Source of the DNA: a bacterium
Lineage (GTDB): Bacteria > Patescibacteriota > Minisyncoccia > Minisyncoccales > JAGGSE01
NCBI GenBank assembly: GCA_021159225.1
Contig: JAGGSE010000067.1
Location: 1 to 20,316, forward strand
DNA: 20,316 nt
Direction: 5' to 3'
Part shown: in pieces, positions 1 through 6,938 of the stretch
Numbering within the stretch: position 1 is the stretch's first letter
How the letters are laid out: every line of letters begins with the position of its first letter
The notes under the pieces: generated by a model
Seen by the model: only the letters and a program-made list of their open reading frames with translations
Database searches by the model: none
Told to the model about the DNA's origin: nothing
Translations under genes and position numbers: made by a program

Positions 1-61
1 TTTTTCTTTTTCATTTTGCATTTTGATTTTTGATTTTTGATTTGGCTTGGTTTTGAATTTT

Positions 62-90
62 GCCCTATACCACTTTACAGGGTATAGGGC
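62..90. repeat. Inverted repeat / hairpin 1
   Basis: Perfect 10-bp stem GCCCTATACC (62-71) and GGTATAGGGC (81-90) with a 9-nt loop. It shares its terminal GC (89-90) with the next hairpin, so the two full-length stems compete by 2 bp. It lies 77 nt past the end of the pilV-like gene; it could protect the 3' end of the operon transcript or be a REP-like element. Confidence 0.75.
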
Positions 91-120
91 AACCCTGAAC
101 CCTACGTGGTTCAGGGTTGC
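89..120. repeat. Inverted repeat / hairpin 2
   Basis: Perfect 13-bp stem GCAACCCTGAACC (89-101) and GGTTCAGGGTTGC (108-120) with a 6-nt loop. Its core CCCTGAACC/GGTTCAGGG matches the core of hairpin 1, CCCTATACC/GGTATAGGG, except at two adjacent positions that are changed on both arms so that pairing is kept. Confidence 0.75.
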
Positions 121-129
121 TCATTGTTT

Positions 130-145
130 CGAAATTCGAATTTCG
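130..145. repeat. 16-nt perfect palindrome
   Basis: CGAAATTCGAATTTCG is self-complementary over all 16 bases and is followed by TTTCGGA repeated twice (overlapping the end of the palindrome, 141-154). It sits 22 nt beyond the stop codon of the pilV-like gene. It may be part of a dispersed repeat family; within the window I see no second full copy. Confidence 0.6.
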
Positions 146-166
146 GATTTCGGATTTTTACAACAT

Positions 167-670
167 TTAATAGCCCCAGCGGTCATAAAGGTATTCTTGG
201 ACCTTAACCGAGTGAGTGCCCCTTTTGGTCCAAGATACCTCAACCGTTACCCTTTCCCGGTCTGCCTCTCCATCCCCATCAAGGTCGTCGGTTTTATCAA
301 TTGTTATCTTTCTTTTGAAAGGGGTAGTTGCCCCAGTGGAATACTGGTAAAAACCGTCATTGTCTATTTTCAAAAAACGGGACGAGAAAGGACTAAGGGA
401 AACACTCTCATAGTCAGCCTCGTAGTTGCCGGCGGTCTCTAAGGCAGTGCTTGTCGCTCCCTTTAGCCATTCTGTATCCCTGATGTTTCTGACAATCTCA
501 ATTCCCTCTTGAGCAAGATAAATAGCCCTTAATCGCAGGGTGGAATCTTCAGTTCCTGCTATTGTTTTGGAAATGGCTAATAAAATTCCAGGAAGAGCCA
601 CAGAAACAAAAAATATAGCCACCATTAATTCAATTAGAGAAAATCCTCTCTTTTTGTTTTTATTTAACAT
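167..670 (-). CDS. PilV/GspI-like minor prepilin
   Basis: A 167-aa prepilin, probably a minor pilin initiating or capping the pilus. Seen: class III signal MLNKNKKRG|FSLIE with cleavage after Gly9 and the conserved Glu at mature position 5, then a hydrophobic helix (about residues 10-32) ending in a Pro-Gly kink. The following stretch with AIYLAQEGIEIVRNIRD is typical of PilV/GspI-type minor pilins. The C-terminal part is polar and beta-rich, as expected for a pilin head; two segments rich in Asp may bind metal (inference). It overlaps the upstream fimT-like gene by 11 nt, so the two are translationally coupled. It is the last gene of the pilus operon. Family assignment rests on the N-terminus and context; the head domain is not recognised. 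Confidence 0.8.
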   Translation of the reverse strand: MLNKNKKRGFSLIELMVAIFFVSVALPGILLAISKTIAGTEDSTLRLRAIYLAQEGIEIVRNIRDTEWLKGATSTALETAGNYEADYESVSLSPFSSRFLKIDNDGFYQYSTGATTPFKRKITIDKTDDLDGDGEADRERVTVEVSWTKRGTHSVKVQEYLYDRWGY

Positions 671-1187
671 AAATTAGTCCAGATTTGTTTACTATTACGC
701 TTTTTGTCACACTAGGATCCTTTCTCAGAGAGACAATTATCTCAAGTTCCTTCTGGACAAGTTGAGTACTTCCTTCGTAAAAAGACACTAGCGGGTCTGG
801 CGGTGTAAAATTAATACTATATTTTTGAGAGCCATTGCCAACCTTCTTTATTTTCGTTTCCTTTTCAAGGGAAATTTTTTCTATCTCTTCATCTGATGAG
901 TCGTACCTCTGATTGCCGTTGTCAGCATAAATATAAGCGTTATATTCAGAATCTATAGCCTCAAAATAAACGCCGTATCCGCCAAGAGGAATCGTGCCGC
1001 TCTGTTCCTTAACTGATATTGCCATTTCCCGAGCCCTCCCAATATCCTGAGCCAACCTATTAGCCGCCCTTCTCAAAGCCAATTGGCTCCTTGCCCCTTG
1101 GTAGACAGGCATACTAATAGACGTAAGGATGATAATAATTGAAATAACCACCAATAATTCGGTAAGAGTAAATCCTGAGGGTCTCAT
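660..1187 (-). CDS. FimT/GspH-like minor prepilin
   Basis: A 175-aa prepilin with a very short class III leader, MRPSG|FTLTE (cleavage after Gly5, Glu at mature position 5), and a hydrophobic helix to about residue 32. The stretch after the helix (AANRLAQDIGRAREMAISVKE) is the signature of FimT/GspH pseudopilins, whose heads help prime pilus assembly and in some bacteria bind DNA. The C-terminal half has alternating beta-strand-like segments. It begins 3 nt after the pilD stop and overlaps the pilV-like gene by 11 nt. DNA binding is not evident from the sequence. A pseudopilin role in a secretion system is the alternative, but no secretion genes are present. Confidence 0.82.
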   Translation of the reverse strand: MRPSGFTLTELLVVISIIIILTSISMPVYQGARSQLALRRAANRLAQDIGRAREMAISVKEQSGTIPLGGYGVYFEAIDSEYNAYIYADNGNQRYDSSDEEIEKISLEKETKIKKVGNGSQKYSINFTPPDPLVSFYEGSTQLVQKELEIIVSLRKDPSVTKSVIVNKSGLIYVK

Positions 1188-1190
1188 AAA

Positions 1191-1943
1191 TTATTTAAGA
1201 AGAGTCAAGTACCAATTGATAATTCTTTCTCCCCAAAAAAGGGCAATAAATGTTCCGCTGACCAGAAAAGGAGCAAAGGGCACCTCTGAGGTTAATTTTT
1301 TCTTTTTTGTCAAAAGCAGTCCTATTGATATTATACCACCAAGAAAAAAAGAAAAAAACAGAGCAACCAGAACCTTGGGCCAATTGAGAATTAGCCCCAT
1401 CAATATAGCCAGTTTGAAGTCCCCAAACCCCATCCATTTTCCATAAGAAGCCAGAATTATCCCCAAAAGAAAAAGAGAAGGCAAAAGCCCATATCCCAGG
1501 TTCCGAATCTCAGATGAACTCCAACCCCTGAGATTCCAAATCTCAAACAATTGATAAAAAAGCGCCAAGGCAATCGCTGGATAAATTATCTTATCTGGAA
1601 TGATATAGTGCTTTAGGTCATAGACAAAAATGACAATTAAAAAACAAGAAATTAAATAAATGAAAAATGAAAAGTGAAAAATGAAAAATAATGAAAATAA
1701 AATCCCAGTAAAAAGTTCAACCAAGGGATATTGAATTGAAATTTTCTTCTTGCAATATCTGCATCTTCCCTTTAACAAAACAAAACTTAAAAGAGGAATT
1801 AAATCATACCATTTTAAAATATGATGGCATCTGGGGCAAAAAGACCTTCCAAACAAAAAATCCTGTTTTGTCTCCAATCTATAAATCAGGCAATTCAAAA
1901 AACTGCCTACTGCCAAACCAAAAAGAAAGACAATGATTAACAT
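1191..1943 (-). CDS. pilD: Prepilin peptidase / N-methyltransferase PilD
   Basis: Bifunctional inner-membrane enzyme that cleaves type III signal peptides of the prepilins in this cluster and N-methylates the new Phe1. The ATG at 1943 gives 250 aa and starts directly with the first membrane segment (MLIIVFLFGLAVGSF). A TTG 12 nt upstream is also possible but lies in the stem of the hairpin at 1953-1982. Visible: the N-terminal methylase zinc module with cysteines 36/39 and 61/64, about seven membrane segments, and the aspartyl protease pair Asp109 (VYDLKHYIIPD) and Asp175 (GFGDFK). Two stretches are encoded by repeat-like DNA: residues around FHFSFFIYL and the loop FEIWNLRGWSSSEIRNLG. It follows pilA after a hairpin and precedes the fimT-like gene by 3 nt. 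Confidence 0.93.
   Translation of the reverse strand: MLIIVFLFGLAVGSFLNCLIYRLETKQDFLFGRSFCPRCHHILKWYDLIPLLSFVLLKGRCRYCKKKISIQYPLVELFTGILFSLFFIFHFSFFIYLISCFLIVIFVYDLKHYIIPDKIIYPAIALALFYQLFEIWNLRGWSSSEIRNLGYGLLPSLFLLGIILASYGKWMGFGDFKLAILMGLILNWPKVLVALFFSFFLGGIISIGLLLTKKKKLTSEVPFAPFLVSGTFIALFWGERIINWYLTLLK
1505..1536. repeat. Inverted repeat inside pilD
   Basis: Perfect 9-bp arms GAATCTCAG (1505-1513) and CTGAGATTC (1528-1536) separated by 14 nt, inside the segment encoding a loop between two PilD membrane helices. A partial echo (AAATCTC) follows. The peptide it encodes looks like translated intergenic repeat. Confidence 0.55.
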
Positions 1944-1952
1944 CTTATTAAA

Positions 1953-1982
1953 CAAAGCCCAATCCCAGCGGATTGGGCTTTG
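1953..1982 (-). terminator. Hairpin between pilA and pilD (intrinsic terminator/attenuator)
   Basis: On the minus strand a perfect 13-bp stem, CAAAGCCCAATCC with GGATTGGGCTTTG and a 4-nt loop, is followed by TTTAATAAG. It starts 34 nt past the pilA stop and ends 9 nt before the pilD ATG. It fits a partial intrinsic terminator that makes most pilA transcripts monocistronic; the U-tract is interrupted, so read-through into pilD is likely. It also occupies the pilD ribosome-binding area. Confidence 0.65.
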
Positions 1983-2016
1983 TGGCCCTCAACAGAAAAG
2001 CAATTCAGAACTATTA

Positions 2017-2475
2017 TTATAGTCCGCAGGTGCTACCAGGCGAAGTACAGGGCTTAGTGGCAGTGGTAGTTACCCCTGCTTGTCCTGTAGAATCAATACA
2101 ATAATATTTACCTGTGTCAGCAACCAACCGTGCTGCAACACAGTAATTGTCGCCCGAGGCTTGGCAACTTAGGATAGCGGTGGTCGTGCCCTGCTGAAGC
2201 GCGATATCATCTTCCACAGTGGCTAACTGAGAACCATAGGGAGCAGGAGCAGATCCGTTTAAGGCGCCACTAGAGCAAAGGGCATCATACTTTTCTGCGT
2301 CAGCATTGATCATCTCGGCAATTGCCCTGACCTGGGAGAGGTCTGCGGTAATCCTGGCATCCTTGGCTTTCTTTCGGGCTCCACCCAAGCCGACCAAAAC
2401 AATGCTTGCCAAAATTCCAATAATTGAAATAACCACAAGCAACTCAATTAATGTAAAACCCTTTTTCTTTATCAT
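2017..2475 (-). CDS. pilA: Major type IV pilin
   Basis: A 152-aa prepilin, the likely main fibre subunit. Leader MIKKKG|FTLIE (cleavage after Gly6, Glu at mature position 5) is followed by the canonical hydrophobic alpha-1 helix LLVVISIIGILASIVLVGL and an amphipathic extension with KKAKDARITADLSQVRAIAEM. The head is rich in Ala, Thr, Ser and Gly and holds six cysteines, enough for three disulfides, with the last ones near the C-terminus. The gene has its own consensus promoter and is followed by a hairpin, unlike its tightly packed neighbours, which supports high expression. A purine-rich GAGAGA upstream of the ATG is a weak ribosome-binding site. Confidence 0.9.
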   Translation of the reverse strand: MIKKKGFTLIELLVVISIIGILASIVLVGLGGARKKAKDARITADLSQVRAIAEMINADAEKYDALCSSGALNGSAPAPYGSQLATVEDDIALQQGTTTAILSCQASGDNYCVAARLVADTGKYYCIDSTGQAGVTTTATKPCTSPGSTCGL

Positions 2476-2534
2476 AATTTTCTCTCGCTTTTCTCTATGG
2501 GTCTAAACAATAATATCGACCTTTATCTAATTTT

Positions 2535-2563
2535 ATTTTAATCCAATTTAAAAATCCTGTCAA
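2535..2563 (-). promoter_or_regulatory. Sigma-70-type promoter of pilA
   Basis: On the minus strand TTGACA (2563-2558), exactly 17 nt, then TAAAAT (2540-2535). The -35 box starts just after the pilC stop codon. Expected start of transcription is near 2528, giving a leader of about 53 nt before the pilA ATG at 2475. Confidence 0.75.
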
Positions 2564-2566
2564 ATC

Positions 2567-3772
2567 CTACAAACTTCCCATCATCTGATAGATGGGAACA
2601 AAAACCGCTATAGCAAAAACAGCCACGCCCAATCCCAAGCAAATAAGCAAAATCGGCTCCATCAAACTCAAAAGGGAATCTATTGTTCGGCTGATTTCTT
2701 TTTGGTAAAAACGGACCAAATTCATTAGGGTACTATCCAGGGTACCGGTTCTTTCTCCAACCATTGTCATCTGAACAAAAACCGGAGGAAAGATATCTGG
2801 ATGGTTAGAGAGGGCAGTGCTTATCGTTCCTCCTCTTCTTACTGCTGTTCGGGCCTCCAACAGCGCCCTCCTATATTCTTCATTGCCCACCACATTAGCG
2901 GTTATCTCTAATGCCCGGACGATGGGCAAGCCAGAAAGAATAAGAGTGGAAAGGTTCTCTGATATCCGGACAAGATAGGTTTTTTTTGCTAAACTCCCGA
3001 TAAGGGGAAGTTCTAATGTCACCCGGTCAAGGGCTTTTTTCCCAGCAGAGGTCTTTGAAAGATAAAAGGGTATAAAAAAGAGAAGAAACAGAGAAAAAAT
3101 TAAAACCAGAAGATTCTTCCTAAAAAACTCTCCTGAGCCGAGAACAAGTACGGTGATGGTTGGTAATTCTCTCCCGCTTTCCTTCAATGTTGTAGCCAAC
3201 TGAGGCAAAACAAAGGTAAGCATCAGGCCCATAATAATCAAGGTAAAGAAAAAAATAAAGGCGGGATAGGTCATCGCGCTCTTTATCTTGTTAGAAAATT
3301 CATAACTCCTTTCTAGATAGTCAGCAAGATAGTCCAGGGACTCAGAGAGCTTGCCTGAAGCCTCGCCGGCTCTAATCACAGCCACAAAAAAGGTAGAAAA
3401 AACAGAGGGATAGCGGGAAAGTGCCTGGGAAAGTGAGCTTCCGGCCTCTACCTCTTCTTTTATTTTCCTTATCTTTTCTTCAAAGCCCTTCTTTTTGGTC
3501 TGACGGGATAGTGTATCTAATGCCTCGGTCAAGGGCACTTTTGAACGAAACATAACTGCCAATTGACGGACAAACAGCATAAGATCCTTAGGACCGGCCT
3601 CTTCCAAAAAACCTATTTTCCTGAGGTAAAAAGGCAGGGGCTTCTCTTCTAAACTTGTCACAATCAAACCGCTGTGCTGGAGCATAGTCAAGGCGGCATC
3701 TTTAGAAGATGCTTCAACAACCCCTATTCGCAATTTTCCTTCTTTTGTTCTGGCTTGAAAATTAAACTTCAT
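2567..3772 (-). CDS. pilC: Type IV pilus inner-membrane platform protein PilC
   Basis: A 401-aa polytopic protein of the PilC/GspF family, the platform through which the PilB and PilT motors act on pilin. An N-terminal cytosolic leader (about 1-65) with MKFNFQARTKEGKLRIGVVEA is followed by two repeated GspF domains; the first includes FVRQLAVMFRSKVPLTEALDTL and the second VRISENLSTLILSGLPIVRALEI. Membrane segments lie near residues 165-190, 215-237 and 370-397. Length is normal for the family. Its ATG overlaps the pilT stop by 4 nt (ATGA) and is preceded by a clear AGGAGG, one of the few strong Shine-Dalgarno sites in the window, so it is translationally coupled to pilT. Confidence 0.93.
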   Translation of the reverse strand: MKFNFQARTKEGKLRIGVVEASSKDAALTMLQHSGLIVTSLEEKPLPFYLRKIGFLEEAGPKDLMLFVRQLAVMFRSKVPLTEALDTLSRQTKKKGFEEKIRKIKEEVEAGSSLSQALSRYPSVFSTFFVAVIRAGEASGKLSESLDYLADYLERSYEFSNKIKSAMTYPAFIFFFTLIIMGLMLTFVLPQLATTLKESGRELPTITVLVLGSGEFFRKNLLVLIFSLFLLFFIPFYLSKTSAGKKALDRVTLELPLIGSLAKKTYLVRISENLSTLILSGLPIVRALEITANVVGNEEYRRALLEARTAVRRGGTISTALSNHPDIFPPVFVQMTMVGERTGTLDSTLMNLVRFYQKEISRTIDSLLSLMEPILLICLGLGVAVFAIAVFVPIYQMMGSL

Positions 3773-4833
3773 AATCCTCCTACCAACTGCCTTAATTCAG
3801 CCGGGTTTAAAGAATAACCCAGTGCCTTTTCAAAAGAGATTTTCCCCGCCTTGACCAGTTGACCCAATGCCCTATTTAGAGAAATCATTCCCTTCTCGCC
3901 TGAGGTCTCAATTACCAAGGGTATCTCATGAATCTTGTTTTCCCTGATTAGATTGGCTACTGCTGGGGTGTTAATCATAATTTCACAGGCCGGCACCAGT
4001 TTGCCTTCAACCCCGGGGATCAGCCGTTGAGAAATAACCCCTAACAAAGAACCAGATAATTGGGCTCTAATCTGCGCTTGCCTGCTTGAAGGGAAGGTAT
4101 CAACAATCCGATGGATTGTTTGGGCGGCTGAATTTGTGTGAAGGGTAGCAAAAACCAGGTGACCGGTTTCAGCAGCAGTAATAGCGGTCTCCATTGTTTC
4201 AAGGTCTCTCATTTCTCCAACCATAATTATGTCCGGGTCCTGACGAAAGGTAGCCCTCAGGGCATTGGCAAAACTATCTGTATCCTGGTAAACCTCTCTC
4301 TGCTCAATAATCGCCTTTTTTTCCTTAAACAGGTACTCAATAGGGTCTTCAATGGTAATAATATGCTCTGCCCTGGTTCGGTTTATCTCTTCAATAAGAG
4401 CGGCAAGGGTGGTTGATTTGCCATGACTGGAAGGTCCAGTTACCAAAACAAATCCCTGTCTTGCCTCGGTAAACCTATGAAGGACAGGGGGTAGATTCAA
4501 CTCCTCAATGGTCTTTATCCGAGAAGGAACAAGCCGAAGAGCGACACTGATGGTTCCTTTTTGAAAAAATACATTTACCCTAAACCTAACCCTGTCTTGA
4601 AAATTGTAAGAAAAATCAATCTCCTTTCGTTTGCTGAGCATTTCCTTTTGCTTTTTGCTCATCAGAGAAAAAGCCAGAGCTTCTGTCTCCTGGGCTGAAA
4701 GATTATCATCCCCTACGACAGTCAAGACACGATTGACCCTTAAAATGGGTGGATGACCAACAGAGATATGAATATCAGAGGCTCCTTTATTAATAGCGCA
4801 TTCTAACAACTTCTCAATTTGATAATCTGCCAT
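3769..4833 (-). CDS. pilT: Type IV pilus retraction ATPase PilT
   Basis: A 354-aa hexameric AAA-type secretion ATPase that depolymerises pili. N-terminal PAS-like part with GASDIHISVGHPP (about 17-29), Walker A GPSSHGKST (133-141), Asp box IEDPIEYLF (161-169), Walker B DIIMVGEMRD (201-210) and His box HLVFATLHTN (225-234). Length matches PilT rather than PilB, and there is no zinc module. Two motifs deviate: Walker A has SSH where TGS is usual, and the C-terminal AIRNLIRE retraction motif reads AVANLIRE (291-298), losing its first Arg. It starts 9 nt after the pilB stop with no visible Shine-Dalgarno and overlaps pilC by 4 nt. It ends in TGA, which shows UGA is a stop in this organism. Confidence 0.92.
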   Translation of the reverse strand: MADYQIEKLLECAINKGASDIHISVGHPPILRVNRVLTVVGDDNLSAQETEALAFSLMSKKQKEMLSKRKEIDFSYNFQDRVRFRVNVFFQKGTISVALRLVPSRIKTIEELNLPPVLHRFTEARQGFVLVTGPSSHGKSTTLAALIEEINRTRAEHIITIEDPIEYLFKEKKAIIEQREVYQDTDSFANALRATFRQDPDIIMVGEMRDLETMETAITAAETGHLVFATLHTNSAAQTIHRIVDTFPSSRQAQIRAQLSGSLLGVISQRLIPGVEGKLVPACEIMINTPAVANLIRENKIHEIPLVIETSGEKGMISLNRALGQLVKAGKISFEKALGYSLNPAELRQLVGGL

Positions 4834-4842
4834 GGTTTTATT

Positions 4843-6576
4843 CTAATATTTTTCTTCAGCTACCCTCAATACCTCCTCAACAGAGGTAACCCCTTCTAAA
4901 ACCTTAAGTATCCCATCCTGTTTCATTGTCAGCATTCCCTGTCTTTTTGTCTCCTCTGAAATTTTTAATTCCGAGGGTTCCCTTAAAATTATCTCTCTCA
5001 ATTTATCTGTCATCTTTAAAACCTCAAACAATCCAATCCTTCCCCCATATCCTGTGTGGTTACACTTCTTGCATCCCACTGCTTGGTAAATAAAAAGCGG
5101 TTTAGGAATTTTAATTTCTTTCTTTACCGCCTCAGGAAGTCCATCAATTTCTCTTAAGAGCATTTTTTCCATTTCTTTCTGGGGCTTTATTTTTTTCTTG
5201 CAAAAAGGACAAAGTGTTCTAACCAACCGTTGAGAGATGGCAATTAAAAGGGAGGGAGAAATAAGATAGGGTTTTATCTTTAAATCAATCAGTCGGGGAA
5301 TAACACCCAGGGCATTGTTCGTGTGAATAGTTGACAAGACCAAGTGGCCAGTCAAAGCAGCATGAATTGCCAAGGCTGCTGTTTCCTCATCTCTGATTTC
5401 TCCTACCATAATAATATTCGGGTCCTGCCTGAGAATATGACGAAGCCCATGAGCAAAGCTATAGCCAATCTCCGGTCTCACCTGGGACTGGTTAATTCCA
5501 TCCAAAAAATACTCTACCGGGTCCTCTAAGGTAACGATATTAACCGCCTCTTTGTTTAATTCCCTCAATATAGCGTAAAGGGTAGTGGTCTTGCCGGAAC
5601 CGGTAGGCCCTGTTACCAATATCATCCCGTAGGGCTTCTTTATTGCTTTCTTAACTATCTCAAAGGAACTTCCTTCCAGTCCCAGTTGGTCAAATGACCT
5701 CAACCCGGTAGTGGGATCCAAAACCCTTATAGCCACCTTTTCTCCCAGGGTTGTGGGGAAGGTAGAAACCCGAAAATCAATTTCTTTGCCGCTAATTTTA
5801 GCCGAAAATCTGCCATCCTGAGGAATCCTTGTCTCATCAATTCTAAGTTTAGAAAGAATTTTTACCCGAGCCACTACCGCTGGATGAATTTTCAGAGGAA
5901 GAAGAATTGAGGAGTGCAAGATGCCCAATATCCTGAATCTAACCCTCAATTTCTCCCGGGTAGGCTCAATGTGAATATCAGAGGCCTCCGCCTCCACCGC
6001 ATATCTGATTATCACTCCCACCACCTTGGAGATAGGTGCCTCCTCAACCATTCTTTCCATTTCTTCTACCCCTACCCTCCTTCCCCTTATCTCTTCGGAC
6101 CTAATCTCGCTTTCCAATTCTTCTAATGCCTTGCCTACTTCTCTCCGTGGGGCACGGTATTTTTTCAAAATCTCCTTTAGATTAGAGGGGGTAATAAGAA
6201 AAATTTTATAAGAAAAACCACCGCGCCTGGCTAAAAATTTAATCGCCTCTCTGGCTTTGAGATCCTCGGGCCAGACCATACCTATTTCCAGTGTTTTATT
6301 ATGTTTTCCCAGCGGAGCAATCTGATAAAACCTGGCCGACTCTTCAGGAACCAGTTCCAAAAGATCAGAAGAGACCTTATCCAAAGAAACCTTTTTCAAA
6401 GGAAAACCAAGCAATCTACTTTTGATTCCAAAAAGAACATCCTCAGAAACAATTCTCCTTTCAAGAAGGACCTCCTCTTCCTTTTTTCCTGAGCTTCTAA
6501 TTTCGTAGTCCAAAGAAAGCGCCTCTTCTTTATCTAAAATACCTTCTTTGACCAATTGTCTAAGTAGTTTGGACAT
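4843..6576 (-). CDS. pilB: Type IV pilus assembly ATPase PilB
   Basis: A 577-aa extension motor of the PilB/GspE family. The N-terminal MshEN-like region (about 1-140) starts with a LVKEGILDKEEAL helix motif. Next come EASDIHIEP (197-205), Walker A GPTGSGKT (323-330), Asp box EDPVEYF (351-357), Walker B NIIMVGEIRD (387-396) and His box HLVLSTIHTN (411-420). A C-terminal zinc module has CPFC (Cys456, Cys459) and CKKC (Cys502, Cys505), a mark of PilB that PilT lacks. All key residues are canonical. It begins 25 nt after the small membrane gene and ends 9 nt before pilT. No clear ribosome-binding site precedes the ATG. Confidence 0.94.
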   Translation of the reverse strand: MSKLLRQLVKEGILDKEEALSLDYEIRSSGKKEEEVLLERRIVSEDVLFGIKSRLLGFPLKKVSLDKVSSDLLELVPEESARFYQIAPLGKHNKTLEIGMVWPEDLKAREAIKFLARRGGFSYKIFLITPSNLKEILKKYRAPRREVGKALEELESEIRSEEIRGRRVGVEEMERMVEEAPISKVVGVIIRYAVEAEASDIHIEPTREKLRVRFRILGILHSSILLPLKIHPAVVARVKILSKLRIDETRIPQDGRFSAKISGKEIDFRVSTFPTTLGEKVAIRVLDPTTGLRSFDQLGLEGSSFEIVKKAIKKPYGMILVTGPTGSGKTTTLYAILRELNKEAVNIVTLEDPVEYFLDGINQSQVRPEIGYSFAHGLRHILRQDPNIIMVGEIRDEETAALAIHAALTGHLVLSTIHTNNALGVIPRLIDLKIKPYLISPSLLIAISQRLVRTLCPFCKKKIKPQKEMEKMLLREIDGLPEAVKKEIKIPKPLFIYQAVGCKKCNHTGYGGRIGLFEVLKMTDKLREIILREPSELKISEETKRQGMLTMKQDGILKVLEGVTSVEEVLRVAEEKY

Positions 6577-6601
6577 TTTTTATAACAGTTAGATAACGAG
6601 G

Positions 6602-6934
6602 CTAAAAAGTAGAAGTAGGAGTAGCCCCAGTAGCAGGACTAAGTAAAAACGGGGAGTAGGGAGCAAAAGGGTTTTCTCTCCCTATCTGCCCCTCAAAGGG
6701 TTTAATTTTTTCAAAGGGCAGGGCGCTTTCAAAAAATGGATTTTTGAAAGTATCAAAATTTATCTCAATTTCCTCCAAATAAAAACTCTGTGGCAGAATA
6801 AATGAACCACCTTTTTCTTCCTTCTTGGGAAAGCCATAGTGGAGCACCATAAAGATAAGAAAAACTATAACCACCAAAGCAACCAAGGCCAAATGCCCTT
6901 TCTTTCTCTTCTCTTGAAAAGTAAGCGTTGTCAT
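6602..6934 (-). CDS. Small single-pass membrane protein of the pilus operon
   Basis: A 110-aa protein I cannot assign to a named family. It has a short basic cytosolic N-terminus (MTTLTFQEKRKKGH), one membrane helix (about 14-34) and a roughly 75-residue outside tail rich in Phe, Pro and Glu. The tail contains two similar blocks, FKNPFFESALPF and GRENPFAPYSPF, and ends in a Pro/Thr/Ala stretch. It sits 4 nt after pilO and 25 nt before pilB, where diderm clusters carry the PilP lipoprotein. No lipobox or Cys is present, so it is not a classical PilP. It may play an accessory role in the PilN-PilO membrane complex (inference from position and topology). Confidence 0.75.
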   Translation of the reverse strand: MTTLTFQEKRKKGHLALVALVVIVFLIFMVLHYGFPKKEEKGGSFILPQSFYLEEIEINFDTFKNPFFESALPFEKIKPFEGQIGRENPFAPYSPFLLSPATGATPTSTF

Positions 6935-6938
6935 AAAA

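Larger units (their letters stand above)
1..166. other. Gene-free region downstream of the pilus operon
   Basis: No credible gene is visible here; the long plus-strand frame running through it is antisense to the pilV-like gene. It holds a T-rich stretch with repeated TGATTTT units (about 20-45), two strong tandem hairpins (62-120), a 16-nt palindrome (130-145) and two TTTCGGA copies (141-154). The repeats resemble low-complexity intergenic repeats common in candidate-phyla genomes (recollection, not searched). No T-tract follows the hairpins on either strand, so they are not obvious intrinsic terminators for the operon that ends at 167. Confidence 0.6.

Noticed and set aside
47..442. Plus-strand open frame of 131 codons
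   Set aside because: Antisense to the pilV-like gene over most of its length, begins in repeat DNA, and its product has no recognisable features.
1944..1955. TTG start giving PilD four extra residues
   Set aside because: It lies in the stem of the pilA-pilD hairpin, while the ATG at 1943 starts exactly at the first membrane helix.
3769..3771. Recoded UGA (glycine) as in SR1/Gracilibacteria
   Set aside because: pilT ends with TGA at the expected family length and exactly where pilC starts, and no long gene here needs an internal UGA.
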